Source of the DNA: a virus | IMG/VR virus record: IMGVR_UViG_3300023238_000017 | Span: 1-38,896 of that record | DNA: 38,896 nt | Reading direction: 5' to 3' (one strand) | In this document: positions 22,525-28,170 of the stretch, in pieces | How the letters are laid out: the number at the start of each line of letters is the position of its first letter | Numbering within the stretch: the stretch's first letter is position 1 | Notes under the pieces: model-generated | Database searches by the model: none | Told to the model about the DNA's origin: nothing | Seen by the model: only the letters and a program-made list of their open reading frames with translations | Position numbers and translations under genes: made by a program

Positions 22525-22804
22525 AAACAAAGTTTGTTTTACTTCTAAAGAATCTACAATCTTTCCTTACGACAAATATAGAGTGGAGTGGCTTGACTGT
22601 ATAAGTGATTCAGGTTGGGCAGATAAAAAAGAATTTATTAATATGAAATTAGCTACACCTGTAAATGAAGGTTGGCTATTTTCTAAAGACAAAAATTACG
22701 TTAAGCTGTTTGCAGCATACATACCTGAAGATGATGGTACATATACTTATGGAGATCGTACTAATATTCCTACGTCTTGGGTTGTTAAGATAACTAAAAT
22801 TTAA
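22502..22804 (+). CDS. Small protein of unknown function (100 residues)
   Basis: ATG at 22502 inside the previous gene; final gene of the rightward block. The N-terminal half is basic (MAKKLSTKNKVCFTSKES). The middle has paired aromatic residues (YRVEWLDCISDSGWADKKEF) and the end reads TSWVVKITKI, so a small mixed fold like other phage accessory proteins is likely. It ends directly at the structured element at 22805. No function can be assigned. Confidence 0.55.
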   Translation: MAKKLSTKNKVCFTSKESTIFPYDKYRVEWLDCISDSGWADKKEFINMKLATPVNEGWLFSKDKNYVKLFAAYIPEDDGTYTYGDRTNIPTSWVVKITKI

Positions 22805-22874
22805 TAAAACAGCCGTTATCTGGTGTTTAAACTCACCAGCCCTAACAGGTACGGAATCCGATTGAACTGTTTTA
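22805..22874. ncRNA. Candidate structured RNA or composite terminator
   Basis: Right after the last rightward stop, TAAAACAG (22805-22812) pairs with CTGTTTTA (22867-22874) to close a 70-base domain. Inside, CTGGTG (22820-22825) pairs with CACCAG (22834-22839), and GTTA (22815-22818) with TAAC (22843-22846), giving a stacked hairpin. The 20-base 3' part (AGGTACGGAATCCGATTGAA) can also fold through CGG-AAT-CCG. This is far more structure than neighbouring AT-rich DNA. The strand is not decided; it could be a rightward terminator, an antisense RNA or a stable RNA. Confidence 0.4.
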
Positions 22875-23006
22875 ATTTAATTGGCTTTGTATATTATTTA
22901 ATAAAACTTTATATTAAGCTGGTATAAATTTAATACGTTTACCACTTTTGTCGTAACCAATTAACAAGTCAGACAGTCTCCCATCTGGCTCTATCTAAAA
23001 TAGGTA

Positions 23007-23023
23007 AAAGGTTGCGAACCTTT
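23007..23023. terminator. Short hairpin, possible bidirectional terminator
   Basis: AAAGGTT (23007-23013) and AACCTTT (23017-23023) form a perfect 7-bp stem with a GCG loop. CTTT follows on the plus strand; on the minus strand TACCTATTTTAG follows. It lies 28 bp beyond the stop of the last leftward gene of block 4, where a leftward terminator is expected. The T tracts are modest. Confidence 0.45.
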
Positions 23024-23051
23024 CTTTAGTATCAAAACCTAATCAGAATTC

Positions 23052-23351
23052 TTAAATACCTTTTGTAGTATACATATCATTAATATTATCAGAATCTTTT
23101 TGAGCTTCTGTTTTTAATGGGTCTGTATATACTTCTTCTACTTTAATTGTAGAGTGTTCTATTATACGTTTTCTAGTAGCTGTTATCTCAGCTTTAACAT
23201 GGTCTTTAGCGTGTTCTAATACCTGAATTAACTTTGGAAAGTTAGTTGGGTATATACCATATATACTTAGATCGTTAATTGCTGTCGCTACTCTTTGAAG
23301 TCCTCTTTGACGTTTTTCTAGTCTCAGAATCTCGCTGTCTGGCATTATCAT
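23052..23351 (-). CDS. Helical small protein, last gene of leftward block 4
   Basis: A 99-residue protein (MIMPDSEILRLEKRQRGLQR). ATG at 23351, with GGAG about 10 bases upstream; M3 at 23345 is an equal choice. Helices dominate (LEKRQRGLQRVATAINDLS, FPKLIQVLEHAKDHVKAEIT, ATRKRIIEHST), consistent with a small helical bundle. It overlaps the upstream 54-residue gene by 77 bp in another frame. No family recognised. Confidence 0.55.
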   Translation of the reverse strand: MIMPDSEILRLEKRQRGLQRVATAINDLSIYGIYPTNFPKLIQVLEHAKDHVKAEITATRKRIIEHSTIKVEEVYTDPLKTEAQKDSDNINDMYTTKGI

Positions 23352-23439
23352 TTTCTTCCATCTCCTTTATTATACGTTTTAACTTATCTATTTCTAATTG
23401 CTTTCCAGCAAGTAGCATACGCATTGCTCTTTCATCCAT
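23275..23439 (-). CDS. 54-residue basic-tailed peptide overlapping the next gene
   Basis: ATG at 23439 overlaps the stop of the upstream gene and TAA is at 23275. The product starts MDERAMRMLLAGKQLEIDKL, a helix KRIIKEMEEN, then a Lys/Arg/Ser tail (RQRDSETRKTSKRTSKSSDS). The last 77 bp overlap the next gene out of frame. The first 30 residues look like a proper coupled gene; the tail may be forced by the overlap. Confidence 0.42.
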   Translation of the reverse strand: MDERAMRMLLAGKQLEIDKLKRIIKEMEENDNARQRDSETRKTSKRTSKSSDSN

Positions 23440-23677
23440 GGTCTCTTACCTCTGTTAAGTGTGTGTCTAATTGTTCAGACAATTGCTCATATTCTACAAG
23501 CCATTCTTGTAAAATCAAGGAATGTTTATCATGTAGAAAACCACATTCTATAGCATTACCAAGTACTGCAACAGATTCTTTAGCATCAGATAACTGATTT
23601 ACTAAATTATCTATTTCATACTTTCTTGACTTATTTTTAGATATAACTTCTAGATGTTCATCTTTAAGTTCTGTCAT
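23432..23677 (-). CDS. Small helical protein (81 residues)
   Basis: ATG at 23677 overlaps the upstream gene end (23674). The product (MTELKDEHLEVISKNKSRKY) is helical with likely coiled coil: EIDNLVNQLSDAKESVAVL and LQEWLVEYEQLSEQLDTHL. Part of the coupled string of tiny leftward genes, which in phages usually encode early host-interaction proteins. No family recognised. Confidence 0.5.
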   Translation of the reverse strand: MTELKDEHLEVISKNKSRKYEIDNLVNQLSDAKESVAVLGNAIECGFLHDKHSLILQEWLVEYEQLSEQLDTHLTEVRDHG

Positions 23678-23937
23678 TTTTGCATCTCCTCTACAGCACC
23701 TCTTGCTGAGTTTAGTTTATCAGTCATTAATTTATCTAAGTTATTTTTCATAGACTCATATTTTAATTGAGTCAGTTGATGTTCTTCTTTTTCCAAATCT
23801 AAATCTTTACGAAGTTTTAATACTTCTTGTAATGATTTACTTAACTTAGATCTTAAATCTAAGATTAATGTATTTAGTTCAAACAAAGAATCATTCATAT
23901 TTTCTTGTTCTTTTAAGTTTTCCATACCTTCATTCAT
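23674..23937 (-). CDS. Coiled-coil small protein (87 residues)
   Basis: I start at ATG 23937 (MNEGMENLKEQENMNDSLFE) because AGGAGG stands just upstream; a longer frame from 23973 would run over the upstream gene. It is nearly all coiled coil (LNTLILDLRSKLSKSLQEVL, LRKDLDLEKEEHQLTQLKYE). Overlaps the upstream gene by 8 bp and the downstream by 4. Function unknown. Confidence 0.6.
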   Translation of the reverse strand: MNEGMENLKEQENMNDSLFELNTLILDLRSKLSKSLQEVLKLRKDLDLEKEEHQLTQLKYESMKNNLDKLMTDKLNSARGAVEEMQK

Positions 23938-24259
23938 TATTTTCCTCCTTTTGTATAACGCATACTGTACCATGTAATACAGATCCTGGCAATGCCATAT
24001 GACCTGTCTTATCTTGCCATGCTTTCCAAGCCACTGTAGCTCCTATATTTGGTTGAGAATCTTCTTGCATAAGAAATTCCTCATCAAAGTATATATCTAC
24101 ATACCCATCTTTTCTATTAGAATACTCAGGGTAATAAGCTTTAGACATTTCTATCATACTACAATCTATTTGTTTATACATATCTTGAAATGTAGGTTTT
24201 TTAGAATAATCAACAGATTCTGTTGTATTATCTGATTTAATTACGTGTAATTTATACAT
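23930..24259 (-). CDS. DUF3846-like protein
   Basis: A 109-residue protein. It follows the DUF3846 order: an N-terminal strand (MYKLHVIKSDNTTESVDY), a helix PTFQDMYKQIDCSMIEMSKA, an acidic DIYFDEEFLMQEDSQPNIGA (the DE-x-F/G ... N-x-x-A element) and a C-terminal strand LPGSVLHGTVCVIQ, where the G-x-V/A-x-G-x-V-V/C-V pattern is typical. The family is common in early phage regions and its function is not known. ATG at 24259 overlaps the upstream stop. Confidence 0.7.
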   Translation of the reverse strand: MYKLHVIKSDNTTESVDYSKKPTFQDMYKQIDCSMIEMSKAYYPEYSNRKDGYVDIYFDEEFLMQEDSQPNIGATVAWKAWQDKTGHMALPGSVLHGTVCVIQKEENNE

Positions 24260-24489
24260 TATTCTTCCTCATAAGGTTCAAAAGTAACTTCTATTTTACA
24301 AGTTTTACCTTCATGTTTATGCCAAACATCATCTAAATTATCTATTAAAGATATAAAATCTTTACTTTGAATACATTCGTCTGATGTTAAGTATTGAGTT
24401 ACTGTAGTAGTTTTACTTTTCTTTTGATTTTTCCAAGTATAGTCCATTGAAAATATTTTATATTTATCTATGTGCATTAGTTCATCCAT
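24259..24489 (-). CDS. Small protein of unknown function (76 residues)
   Basis: ATG at 24489 (MDELMHIDKYKIFSMDYTWK) lies inside the first copy of the 29-bp direct repeat; the neighbour upstream (24494-24787) starts with the same MDELM because it lies in the other copy. The rest (SKTTTVTQYLTSDECIQSKD, CKIEVTFEPYEEE) reads as a small beta-alpha protein with an acidic end. Function unknown. Confidence 0.55.
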   Translation of the reverse strand: MDELMHIDKYKIFSMDYTWKNQKKSKTTTVTQYLTSDECIQSKDFISLIDNLDDVWHKHEGKTCKIEVTFEPYEEE

Positions 24490-24503
24490 TTAGTTAATTG
24501 TTT
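24475..24503. repeat. 29-bp direct repeat, left copy
   Basis: CATTAGTTCATCCATTTAGT plus TAATTGTTT matches 24773-24801 at 27 of 29 positions. It covers the stop of gene 24494-24787 and the MDELM start of gene 24259-24489. Confidence 0.88.
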
Positions 24504-24787
24504 TTATGTATTGGTGGTAAGTCGTTTCCATCAATAATTTTTAATATTGATTCTTTTATAAAATCAGTACTATTTTTTTGTCCATTTTTTCCATAAATAT
24601 GCTGAAAATTAGCCCAAAATATTAAAAAATAAGTAGATATTATATGATCGCAATTTTTTGTATCAAATATTTTGTCATAGCCATCTATATAATCTTGTAC
24701 ATTTTTTTTTACATTTTCTTGCAACTTAAAAAACAAATCATCTTTTTTAAATTCACTTGAAAGTTTTTTAATCATTAATTCATCCAT
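24494..24787 (-). CDS. Small protein flanked by 29-bp direct repeats (97 residues)
   Basis: ATG at 24787 (MDELMIKKLSSEFKKDDLFF). The protein is Lys/Asn/Ile/Phe-rich: FKLQENVKKNVQDYIDGYDK, then DHIISTYFLIFWANFQHIYG. It is more AT-rich than its neighbours, with runs of T on the plus strand. It sits exactly between the two 29-bp repeats, so the gene plus one repeat forms a 298-bp unit. Removing that unit would restore a direct overlap between genes 24775-24933 and 24259-24489. It may be a recent insertion or a duplication-derived cassette. Function unknown. Confidence 0.55.
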   Translation of the reverse strand: MDELMIKKLSSEFKKDDLFFKLQENVKKNVQDYIDGYDKIFDTKNCDHIISTYFLIFWANFQHIYGKNGQKNSTDFIKESILKIIDGNDLPPIHKNN

Positions 24788-24801
24788 TTGGTTAATTGTT
24801 T
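24773..24801. repeat. 29-bp direct repeat, right copy
   Basis: CATTAATTCATCCATTTGGT plus TAATTGTTT; two mismatches to 24475-24503. It covers the QLTKWMN stop of gene 24775-24933 and the MDELM start of gene 24494-24787. Confidence 0.88.
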
Positions 24802-24933
24802 GCTTACTAACTCTACGTATCTAAACCACTCTAATATAAAGTTACGTTTTTTACCTGCACGTTCTTTAGTTATTTGTTTGATAGCTTTGTTAGTTGCTCT
24901 ATCTAGTAAGTCTGTTTGGTCTTTAAGTTTCAT
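24775..24933 (-). CDS. Small basic helical protein (52 residues)
   Basis: I start at ATG 24933 (MKLKDQTDLLDRATNKAIKQ), with GAGG nine bases upstream, rather than the longer frame to 25041, which would run far over the upstream gene. The remainder (ITKERAGKKRNFILEWFRYV, ELVSKQLTKWMN) is basic and helical with aromatic residues. Its last codons lie in the right copy of the 29-bp repeat, and its stop overlaps the next start. Function unknown. Confidence 0.55.
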   Translation of the reverse strand: MKLKDQTDLLDRATNKAIKQITKERAGKKRNFILEWFRYVELVSKQLTKWMN

Positions 24934-25207
24934 CTGCATATACCTCATCATCTTCTTCGTTATATTTAATTTTTGCAATTTCTTGTACTTTACTAATTTG
25001 AGTATAATCTTTGGCATAAGAGCATACACAATCTTTACCATCTTCAGTTGATAAATCTAGCTTATGTTCTTCTAACCATTTATTCATAGCTTCATTTTGA
25101 TCTTCGCCTATTACTTGCCATTTAGTTACATAAGTAACTTCGTACTCTATCTCGTATACTTTTTTATCTACATCATTGTGAAATAAACATAATGATTCAT
25201 CTATCAT
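24923..25207 (-). CDS. Acidic small protein (94 residues)
   Basis: I start at ATG 25207 (MIDESLCLFHNDVDKKVYEI), with AAAGG upstream; a longer frame from 25237 would run into the structured gap. It contains alternating strands (YEIEYEVTYVTKWQVIGEDQ) and a helix (EAMNKWLEEHKLDL), then an acidic end (EEDDEVYADET). The overall order strand-strand-helix resembles small phage proteins that carry a W-x-V-x-A/G-x-D-x-x-E-A core. It has two cysteines (CVCSYAK). Function unknown. Confidence 0.55.
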   Translation of the reverse strand: MIDESLCLFHNDVDKKVYEIEYEVTYVTKWQVIGEDQNEAMNKWLEEHKLDLSTEDGKDCVCSYAKDYTQISKVQEIAKIKYNEEDDEVYADET

Positions 25208-25223
25208 AACTACCTTTCTATAA

Positions 25224-25253
25224 GGGCTAAGCCCCACAAAATGTGTAGGGCTT
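25224..25253 (-). promoter_or_regulatory. Intergenic hairpin with alternative pairings
   Basis: AAGCCC (25229-25234) pairs with GGGCTT (25248-25253), extended inside by CAC/GTG. The overlapping GGGCT (25224-25228) can pair with AGCCC (25230-25234) instead, making two exclusive folds. It lies in the 59-bp gap between genes 25267-25866 and 24923-25207, upstream of the latter's ribosome site. No T run follows, so attenuation or transcript processing is more likely than simple termination. Confidence 0.4.
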
Positions 25254-25266
25254 TGACCGATATTAT

Positions 25267-25866
25267 TTATTTAGTAATTGCTAAGAACTCTGGCTTAGGA
25301 ATTGTAGTTGTATTTATTTTTTCTTTAGACATTTCTATATCTATTGTTTTCCAAACTGTAGCAAGAGATTGACCTGCGTTAAGTAAGTTCTTACAATATT
25401 CTTTAGACATATCTAACATTTGTAATGATTTACCTCTTGGGCCTTTATAAAAGTTACGTGTAGTTTCTTCATGACATAACTTTTTAAGTAACCTATCGAG
25501 CTCATCTGGTTGTTTAAGTAGGGATCTACTAATTTCACTTTCCCACTTTCTAACTTTCTTCCATTGCTCTAATTTATCTTCTAAAGTGTTGATAGCATTG
25601 TCTAATTTACCTTTTTTTAAAAGTAAAACATTATCCATTTCGCTCTCAAACTTTTTATGATCTTCATAGTAAGCATATACTTCTTTGTGCATTGTATTGA
25701 TTTTTAATTTATCTTTAAATGCTTCAAAGTTATCTTCTGACTCTTTGTCTATGATGTCTTGCATCTCAGTTTTTAAAGTATTTTTTCTATCATCATACTT
25801 TGTTTCTAAGAAGTGATCTATATGATCCATCTCTGCTTGTCTTATAGGTGTTTTAGTGCTGCTCAT
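25267..25866 (-). CDS. Coiled-coil protein of unknown function (199 residues)
   Basis: The largest gene of the leftward block; ATG at 25866 overlapping the upstream stop (25863). It begins MSSTKTPIRQAEMDHIDHFL and consists almost entirely of charged helices (KYDDRKNTLKTEMQDIIDKE, LEDKLEQWKKVRKWESEISR, LDRLLKKLCHEETTRNFYKG). No membrane helix. It may be a scaffold-like or host-binding early protein. No family assigned. Confidence 0.6.
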   Translation of the reverse strand: MSSTKTPIRQAEMDHIDHFLETKYDDRKNTLKTEMQDIIDKESEDNFEAFKDKLKINTMHKEVYAYYEDHKKFESEMDNVLLLKKGKLDNAINTLEDKLEQWKKVRKWESEISRSLLKQPDELDRLLKKLCHEETTRNFYKGPRGKSLQMLDMSKEYCKNLLNAGQSLATVWKTIDIEMSKEKINTTTIPKPEFLAITK

Positions 25867-26129
25867 GCTATCTCCTTTTGTTGATTGATTTTACTTACAT
25901 TTTCTAACTTGTCTGCAATCTCCTTAGCGTCTATTGATTTGTCCATTCTTTGACAAACTCTAATAAACAATGATGTTGCAGTAGTTTTCTTACCCATAGG
26001 GTCTAGCATTTTTAACGATTGCGTTTCTGCAACAGTTTCATGGCATAGTCCTATAAGTTCTGCATAATAAGTAAGCATAGGCTTATATTTATCTGCTACT
26101 CTAGATTTAACTGGTAGTTTTGTCTGCAT
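25863..26129 (-). CDS. Small helical protein (88 residues)
   Basis: ATG at 26129 (MQTKLPVKSRVADKYKPMLT), inside the end of the upstream 57-residue gene, with AGGAGG just before it (GGAGGATAACAATG context). Helices: YYAELIGLCHETVAETQSLK and TSLFIRVCQRMDKSIDAKEI. The stop overlaps the next gene start. Function unknown. Confidence 0.55.
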   Translation of the reverse strand: MQTKLPVKSRVADKYKPMLTYYAELIGLCHETVAETQSLKMLDPMGKKTTATSLFIRVCQRMDKSIDAKEIADKLENVSKINQQKEIA

Positions 26130-26280
26130 TGTTATCCTCCTTTTTTAGTTTGATTTCAATTGGCATTTCTAATGTATCAGGCATATTTTTTTCTACTGCC
26201 TTGCATACACCTATAATCATTCTTAATGGGAATGTTATAGATTTTACTATTGCTTCACCTACTTTTTCTATACGTTTCAT
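26107..26280 (-). CDS. Small basic protein (57 residues), missed by length cut-offs
   Basis: ATG at 26280 (MKRIEKVGEAIVKSITFPLR) is preceded by AAAAGGAAGC; TAA at 26107-26109. A helix MIIGVCKAVEKN follows, then MPIEIKLKKEDNNADKTTS. It overlaps the upstream gene by 26 bp and the downstream by 23 bp. The clear ribosome site and coupling make it a real gene. Function unknown. Confidence 0.6.
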   Translation of the reverse strand: MKRIEKVGEAIVKSITFPLRMIIGVCKAVEKNMPDTLEMPIEIKLKKEDNNADKTTS

Positions 26281-26461
26281 GTGCTTCCTTTTTTTTGGTT
26301 AATCTATTATATTTAATAGTTGTTTTCATATACTCATCTTCAAACTCTTTTGTCCCAGGAATTGGATCGACATCTTCGATGAGCCAATTCCAAGCTTTCC
26401 TGATGGCTAAACCACCAACAGTATAAGTAACAAATCGAATAACAGTAAAAACTCCATTCAT
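26255..26461 (-). CDS. Small basic protein, possibly membrane-associated (68 residues)
   Basis: ATG at 26461 (MNGVFTVIRFVTYTVGGLAI) overlaps the stop of the XRE regulator by one base. The first 20 residues are hydrophobic and could lie in or on the membrane. After RKAWNWLIEDVDPIPGTKEF the C-terminal part is basic (YNRLTKKKEAHETYRKSR). Function unknown; small membrane proteins in early regions often act against host or competing phages. Confidence 0.52.
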   Translation of the reverse strand: MNGVFTVIRFVTYTVGGLAIRKAWNWLIEDVDPIPGTKEFEDEYMKTTIKYNRLTKKKEAHETYRKSR

Positions 26462-26883
26462 TAGTCTCCCTTCATTTCTTGGATTATATTTTTATATCTT
26501 GGATTATTTTCGTTAAAGTAGTTTTGTCTACCTACTGTATCTATCTTATCCCAAGATCTTTGTATTTGACTTGCTCTTTGTGGGTAGGGAGTATCAAAAC
26601 TATGTTCTGGTATTTGTTTACACCACTCATCAAAGATTGCTTCTGGTTTATCAGTTAAAAATAACTGTATATCCCATTTCTTTTGTCTGCATATATCTAT
26701 AAGATTTTCTGCAGCCAATCTATTTATACATCGTTCATACTTTTGTATTTGTTGAAACGATACATTTAAACATTTAGATATTTGTGTTTGGGTAAACCCA
26801 TTCCACACTCTATGTAATACTAGCACTTTAGCTATATTTTTATTGATCTCATAATTGTTAAACGCTTTAACTCGCTTACCCAT
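26461..26883 (-). CDS. XRE-family helix-turn-helix regulator
   Basis: I start at ATG 26883 (MGKRVKAFNNYEINKNIAKV) because GGAGG lies five bases upstream; a longer start (MEVI, 26895) would swallow that site. 140 residues. Residues about 17-70 form the Cro/CI-type HTH: LVLHRVWNGFTQTQISKCLN followed by VSFQQIQKYERCINRLAAEN and LIDICRQKKWDIQLFL. The C-terminal part is not the LexA/CI protease domain (no Ser-Lys pair), so it is probably a Cro-like switch. It sits in the middle of the early genes and could act on the divergent region at 28291-28684; target sites not proven. Confidence 0.82.
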   Translation of the reverse strand: MGKRVKAFNNYEINKNIAKVLVLHRVWNGFTQTQISKCLNVSFQQIQKYERCINRLAAENLIDICRQKKWDIQLFLTDKPEAIFDEWCKQIPEHSFDTPYPQRASQIQRSWDKIDTVGRQNYFNENNPRYKNIIQEMKGD

Positions 26884-27178
26884 TATCACCTCCATATATT
26901 TTATTTAATACCAATAGCTCACGCTTGTCGGAGCTAGTGGGTACTGTCACTACTCTAATTGATGGTTTCTTATCTCTATATACTTTAACTATCTGTATAT
27001 ATCCCATCTTGGGATAAAGGATAGGTAGGTGGATTACTTTAAGAAAGTACTTCTTCCACCACAGTATATTTTCTTTTCTTATCGAGCCAGTAAAGTCCTG
27101 ATTATACAGTAGCTTGACTGCTCTGCTTAGATTTATTGGATTTTCTCGGAACTTTCCTTCTATTATTACTCTGAACAT
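26876..27178 (-). CDS. Basic small protein (100 residues)
   Basis: I start at ATG 27178 (MFRVIIEGKFRENPINLSRA), with GAGG upstream, rather than at 27208. It is basic and aromatic: VKLLYNQDFTGSIRKENILW, WKKYFLKVIHLPILYPKMGY and a strand-like VYRDKKPSIRVVTVPTSS. Its end overlaps the XRE gene start by 8 bp. Its first 77 bp overlap the end of the neighbouring 27102-27281 gene in another frame. No family assigned. Confidence 0.55.
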   Translation of the reverse strand: MFRVIIEGKFRENPINLSRAVKLLYNQDFTGSIRKENILWWKKYFLKVIHLPILYPKMGYIQIVKVYRDKKPSIRVVTVPTSSDKRELLVLNKIYGGDNG

Positions 27179-27281
27179 TGTTAACCTCTTTGTTGCTAGT
27201 AAATCCACTAATCCATAGTAGGTGGTCTGCCCAAGCTTTCGCTGTCCAGAATTTAGGTGTTCCTAATTTAGTTTTTTTCAT
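27102..27281 (-). CDS. Small basic protein with Lys/Arg/Ser tail (59 residues)
   Basis: ATG at 27281 forms an ATGA overlap with the upstream stop; an alternative ATG at 27299 adds MEYKKS. The product starts MKKTKLGTPKFWTAKAWADH and LLWISGFTSN, then ends in a Lys/Arg/Asn/Ser-rich tail (NNRRKVPRKSNKSKQSSQAT) where it overlaps the next gene by 77 bp. The first half looks genuine. The tail resembles that of gene 23275-23439, which also has a 77-bp overlap. Confidence 0.42.
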   Translation of the reverse strand: MKKTKLGTPKFWTAKAWADHLLWISGFTSNKEVNNVQSNNRRKVPRKSNKSKQSSQATV

Positions 27282-27511
27282 GCTTTTTTTATACTCCATA
27301 TTGAATATCTACCTTGTTCATTAGATTCGTGAGTTTCCATTTGATCAAAAAATTTTTTACTCACTCTACTGTGATTACGCCAGTAGCCATCTGTTTGATT
27401 TACCTCATCAGGTGTCATAATTATTCTTTTAGTTTTAATAAACTTATCTCTATTCCATGGGTCTGAATTAAGTCTATATTGTACTTTGTATACTATTAAT
27501 CTTCTATTCAT
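27278..27511 (-). CDS. Small basic protein (77 residues)
   Basis: ATG at 27511 (MNRRLIVYKVQYRLNSDPWN) overlapping the upstream gene end by 8 bp, with AGGAGG upstream. It has an N-terminal strand (LIVYKVQYRL), a basic helix-like KFIKTKRIIMTPDEVNQTDG and a YWRNHSRVSKKFFDQM segment. It may fold as a small alpha/beta nucleic-acid-binding domain, but no family is recognised. Confidence 0.52.
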   Translation of the reverse strand: MNRRLIVYKVQYRLNSDPWNRDKFIKTKRIIMTPDEVNQTDGYWRNHSRVSKKFFDQMETHESNEQGRYSIWSIKKA

Positions 27512-27728
27512 TGTCCTCCTTTGGTATTGGTATATTGCCTAGTTTCTGAGCCATTAGCATTACAGCTGACTTACATTCACTAGATGTTAATAAATCATAC
27601 ATAGCTAATTTATATAATGCTCTGCACTCTAAATCTGTAAAGTCATATTTTATTGAGTCCATTAGCTTATATCTTATCTGATCAAGCTCATGTTTAGTAA
27701 TACCTAACTCATTTAAATTATCTTTCAT
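27504..27728 (-). CDS. Small helical protein (74 residues)
   Basis: I start at ATG 27728 (MKDNLNELGITKHELDQIRY), with AGGAG upstream; the longer frame to 27776 would run through the hairpin leader. The protein is helical (KLMDSIKYDFTDLECRALYK, LTSSECKSAVMLMAQKLG). It sits downstream of the multi-hairpin leader at 27742-27774, which may control its translation. Function unknown. Confidence 0.55.
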   Translation of the reverse strand: MKDNLNELGITKHELDQIRYKLMDSIKYDFTDLECRALYKLAMYDLLTSSECKSAVMLMAQKLGNIPIPKEDNE

Positions 27729-27741
27729 ATATTCTCCTATT

Positions 27742-27774
27742 AGGGGTAACCCCTCATTACGAGGGGGTGTACCC
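27742..27774 (-). promoter_or_regulatory. Multi-hairpin leader with mutually exclusive stems
   Basis: In the 52-bp gap upstream of gene 27504-27728, three inverted repeats share bases. They are AGGGG (27742-27746) with CCCCT (27750-27754); CCCCTC (27750-27755) with GAGGGG (27761-27766), a 6-bp stem with a 5-base loop; and GGGT (27765-27768) with ACCC (27771-27774). Only some can form together. There is no T run, so control of translation or RNA stability is more likely than termination. Confidence 0.5.
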
Positions 27775-27780
27775 AATTAT

Positions 27781-27963
27781 CTACTTCTTAGCTAAGATCT
27801 CATTCATCTTGCTATCTAACGCATCTATCTTGGCATTTAAGCCTTTGATAAGATCATACTGAGCTTTAGGCATATACTTGCCAGGATTAGCTTTAACGTA
27901 AGCTATTCTATCTTCTGCTGATTTAGACTCAGCGTATGGTATAAACGTTTGTTGTGTTGTCAT
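27781..27963 (-). CDS. Small helical protein (60 residues)
   Basis: ATG at 27963 (MTTQQTFIPYAESKSAEDRI) after GGAG. Later residues YMPKAQYDLIKGLNAKIDAL and DSKMNEILAKK form a helix with coiled-coil heptads at the end. The gap to the next gene holds the hairpin leader described at 27742-27774. No family recognised. Confidence 0.52.
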   Translation of the reverse strand: MTTQQTFIPYAESKSAEDRIAYVKANPGKYMPKAQYDLIKGLNAKIDALDSKMNEILAKK

Positions 27964-27972
27964 AAGTAACTC

Positions 27973-28161
27973 CTATTGTTGACAATTATTATTATTACTC
28001 GTTGTAATAATGATTGGCTTATTTAATATCCTATTCATTTCTTTATCTCTTTCGATTAGAACAGAATTCTCTGGGAAAGGGAACTCGTACTGATTAAGCT
28101 GATAGTTACTATGCTTATCTGTATCTCCCTCTACTTGCTGTAACATTTCGTATGTTATCAT
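27973..28161 (-). CDS. Small protein of unknown function (62 residues)
   Basis: ATG at 28161 (MITYEMLQQVEGDTDKHSNY) with AAGGAGG upstream overlapping the stop region of the membrane peptide gene. The C-terminal part reads FPFPENSVLIERDKEMNRIL, then NKPIIITTSNNNNCQQ. An aromatic/acid-rich start and polar end give no family hint. Second gene of the leftward early block. Confidence 0.5.
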   Translation of the reverse strand: MITYEMLQQVEGDTDKHSNYQLNQYEFPFPENSVLIERDKEMNRILNKPIIITTSNNNNCQQ

Positions 28162-28170
28162 ATATCCTCC

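Larger units (their letters stand above)
22805..23051. other. Convergent non-coding region between blocks 3 and 4
   Basis: This 247-bp region has no convincing gene. It holds the closed structured element at 22805-22874 and, near 23007-23023, a short perfect hairpin. A minus-strand frame open over 22917-22994 ends LLIGYDKSGKRIKFIPA but has no ATG/GTG; its only start is a TTG at 22967. It looks like the C-terminus of a lost gene or a very short one. Confidence 0.6.

Noticed and set aside
22848-22870. tRNA T-arm-like words near AACAGTTCAATC (minus strand)
   Set aside because: No acceptor stem, anticodon arm of normal size or CCA end can be formed around it; no tRNA is called.
26461-26883. XRE protein as a lysogeny repressor
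   Set aside because: There is no integrase, excisionase or partition gene and no protease domain in the protein, so a Cro-like role in a lytic phage is more likely.
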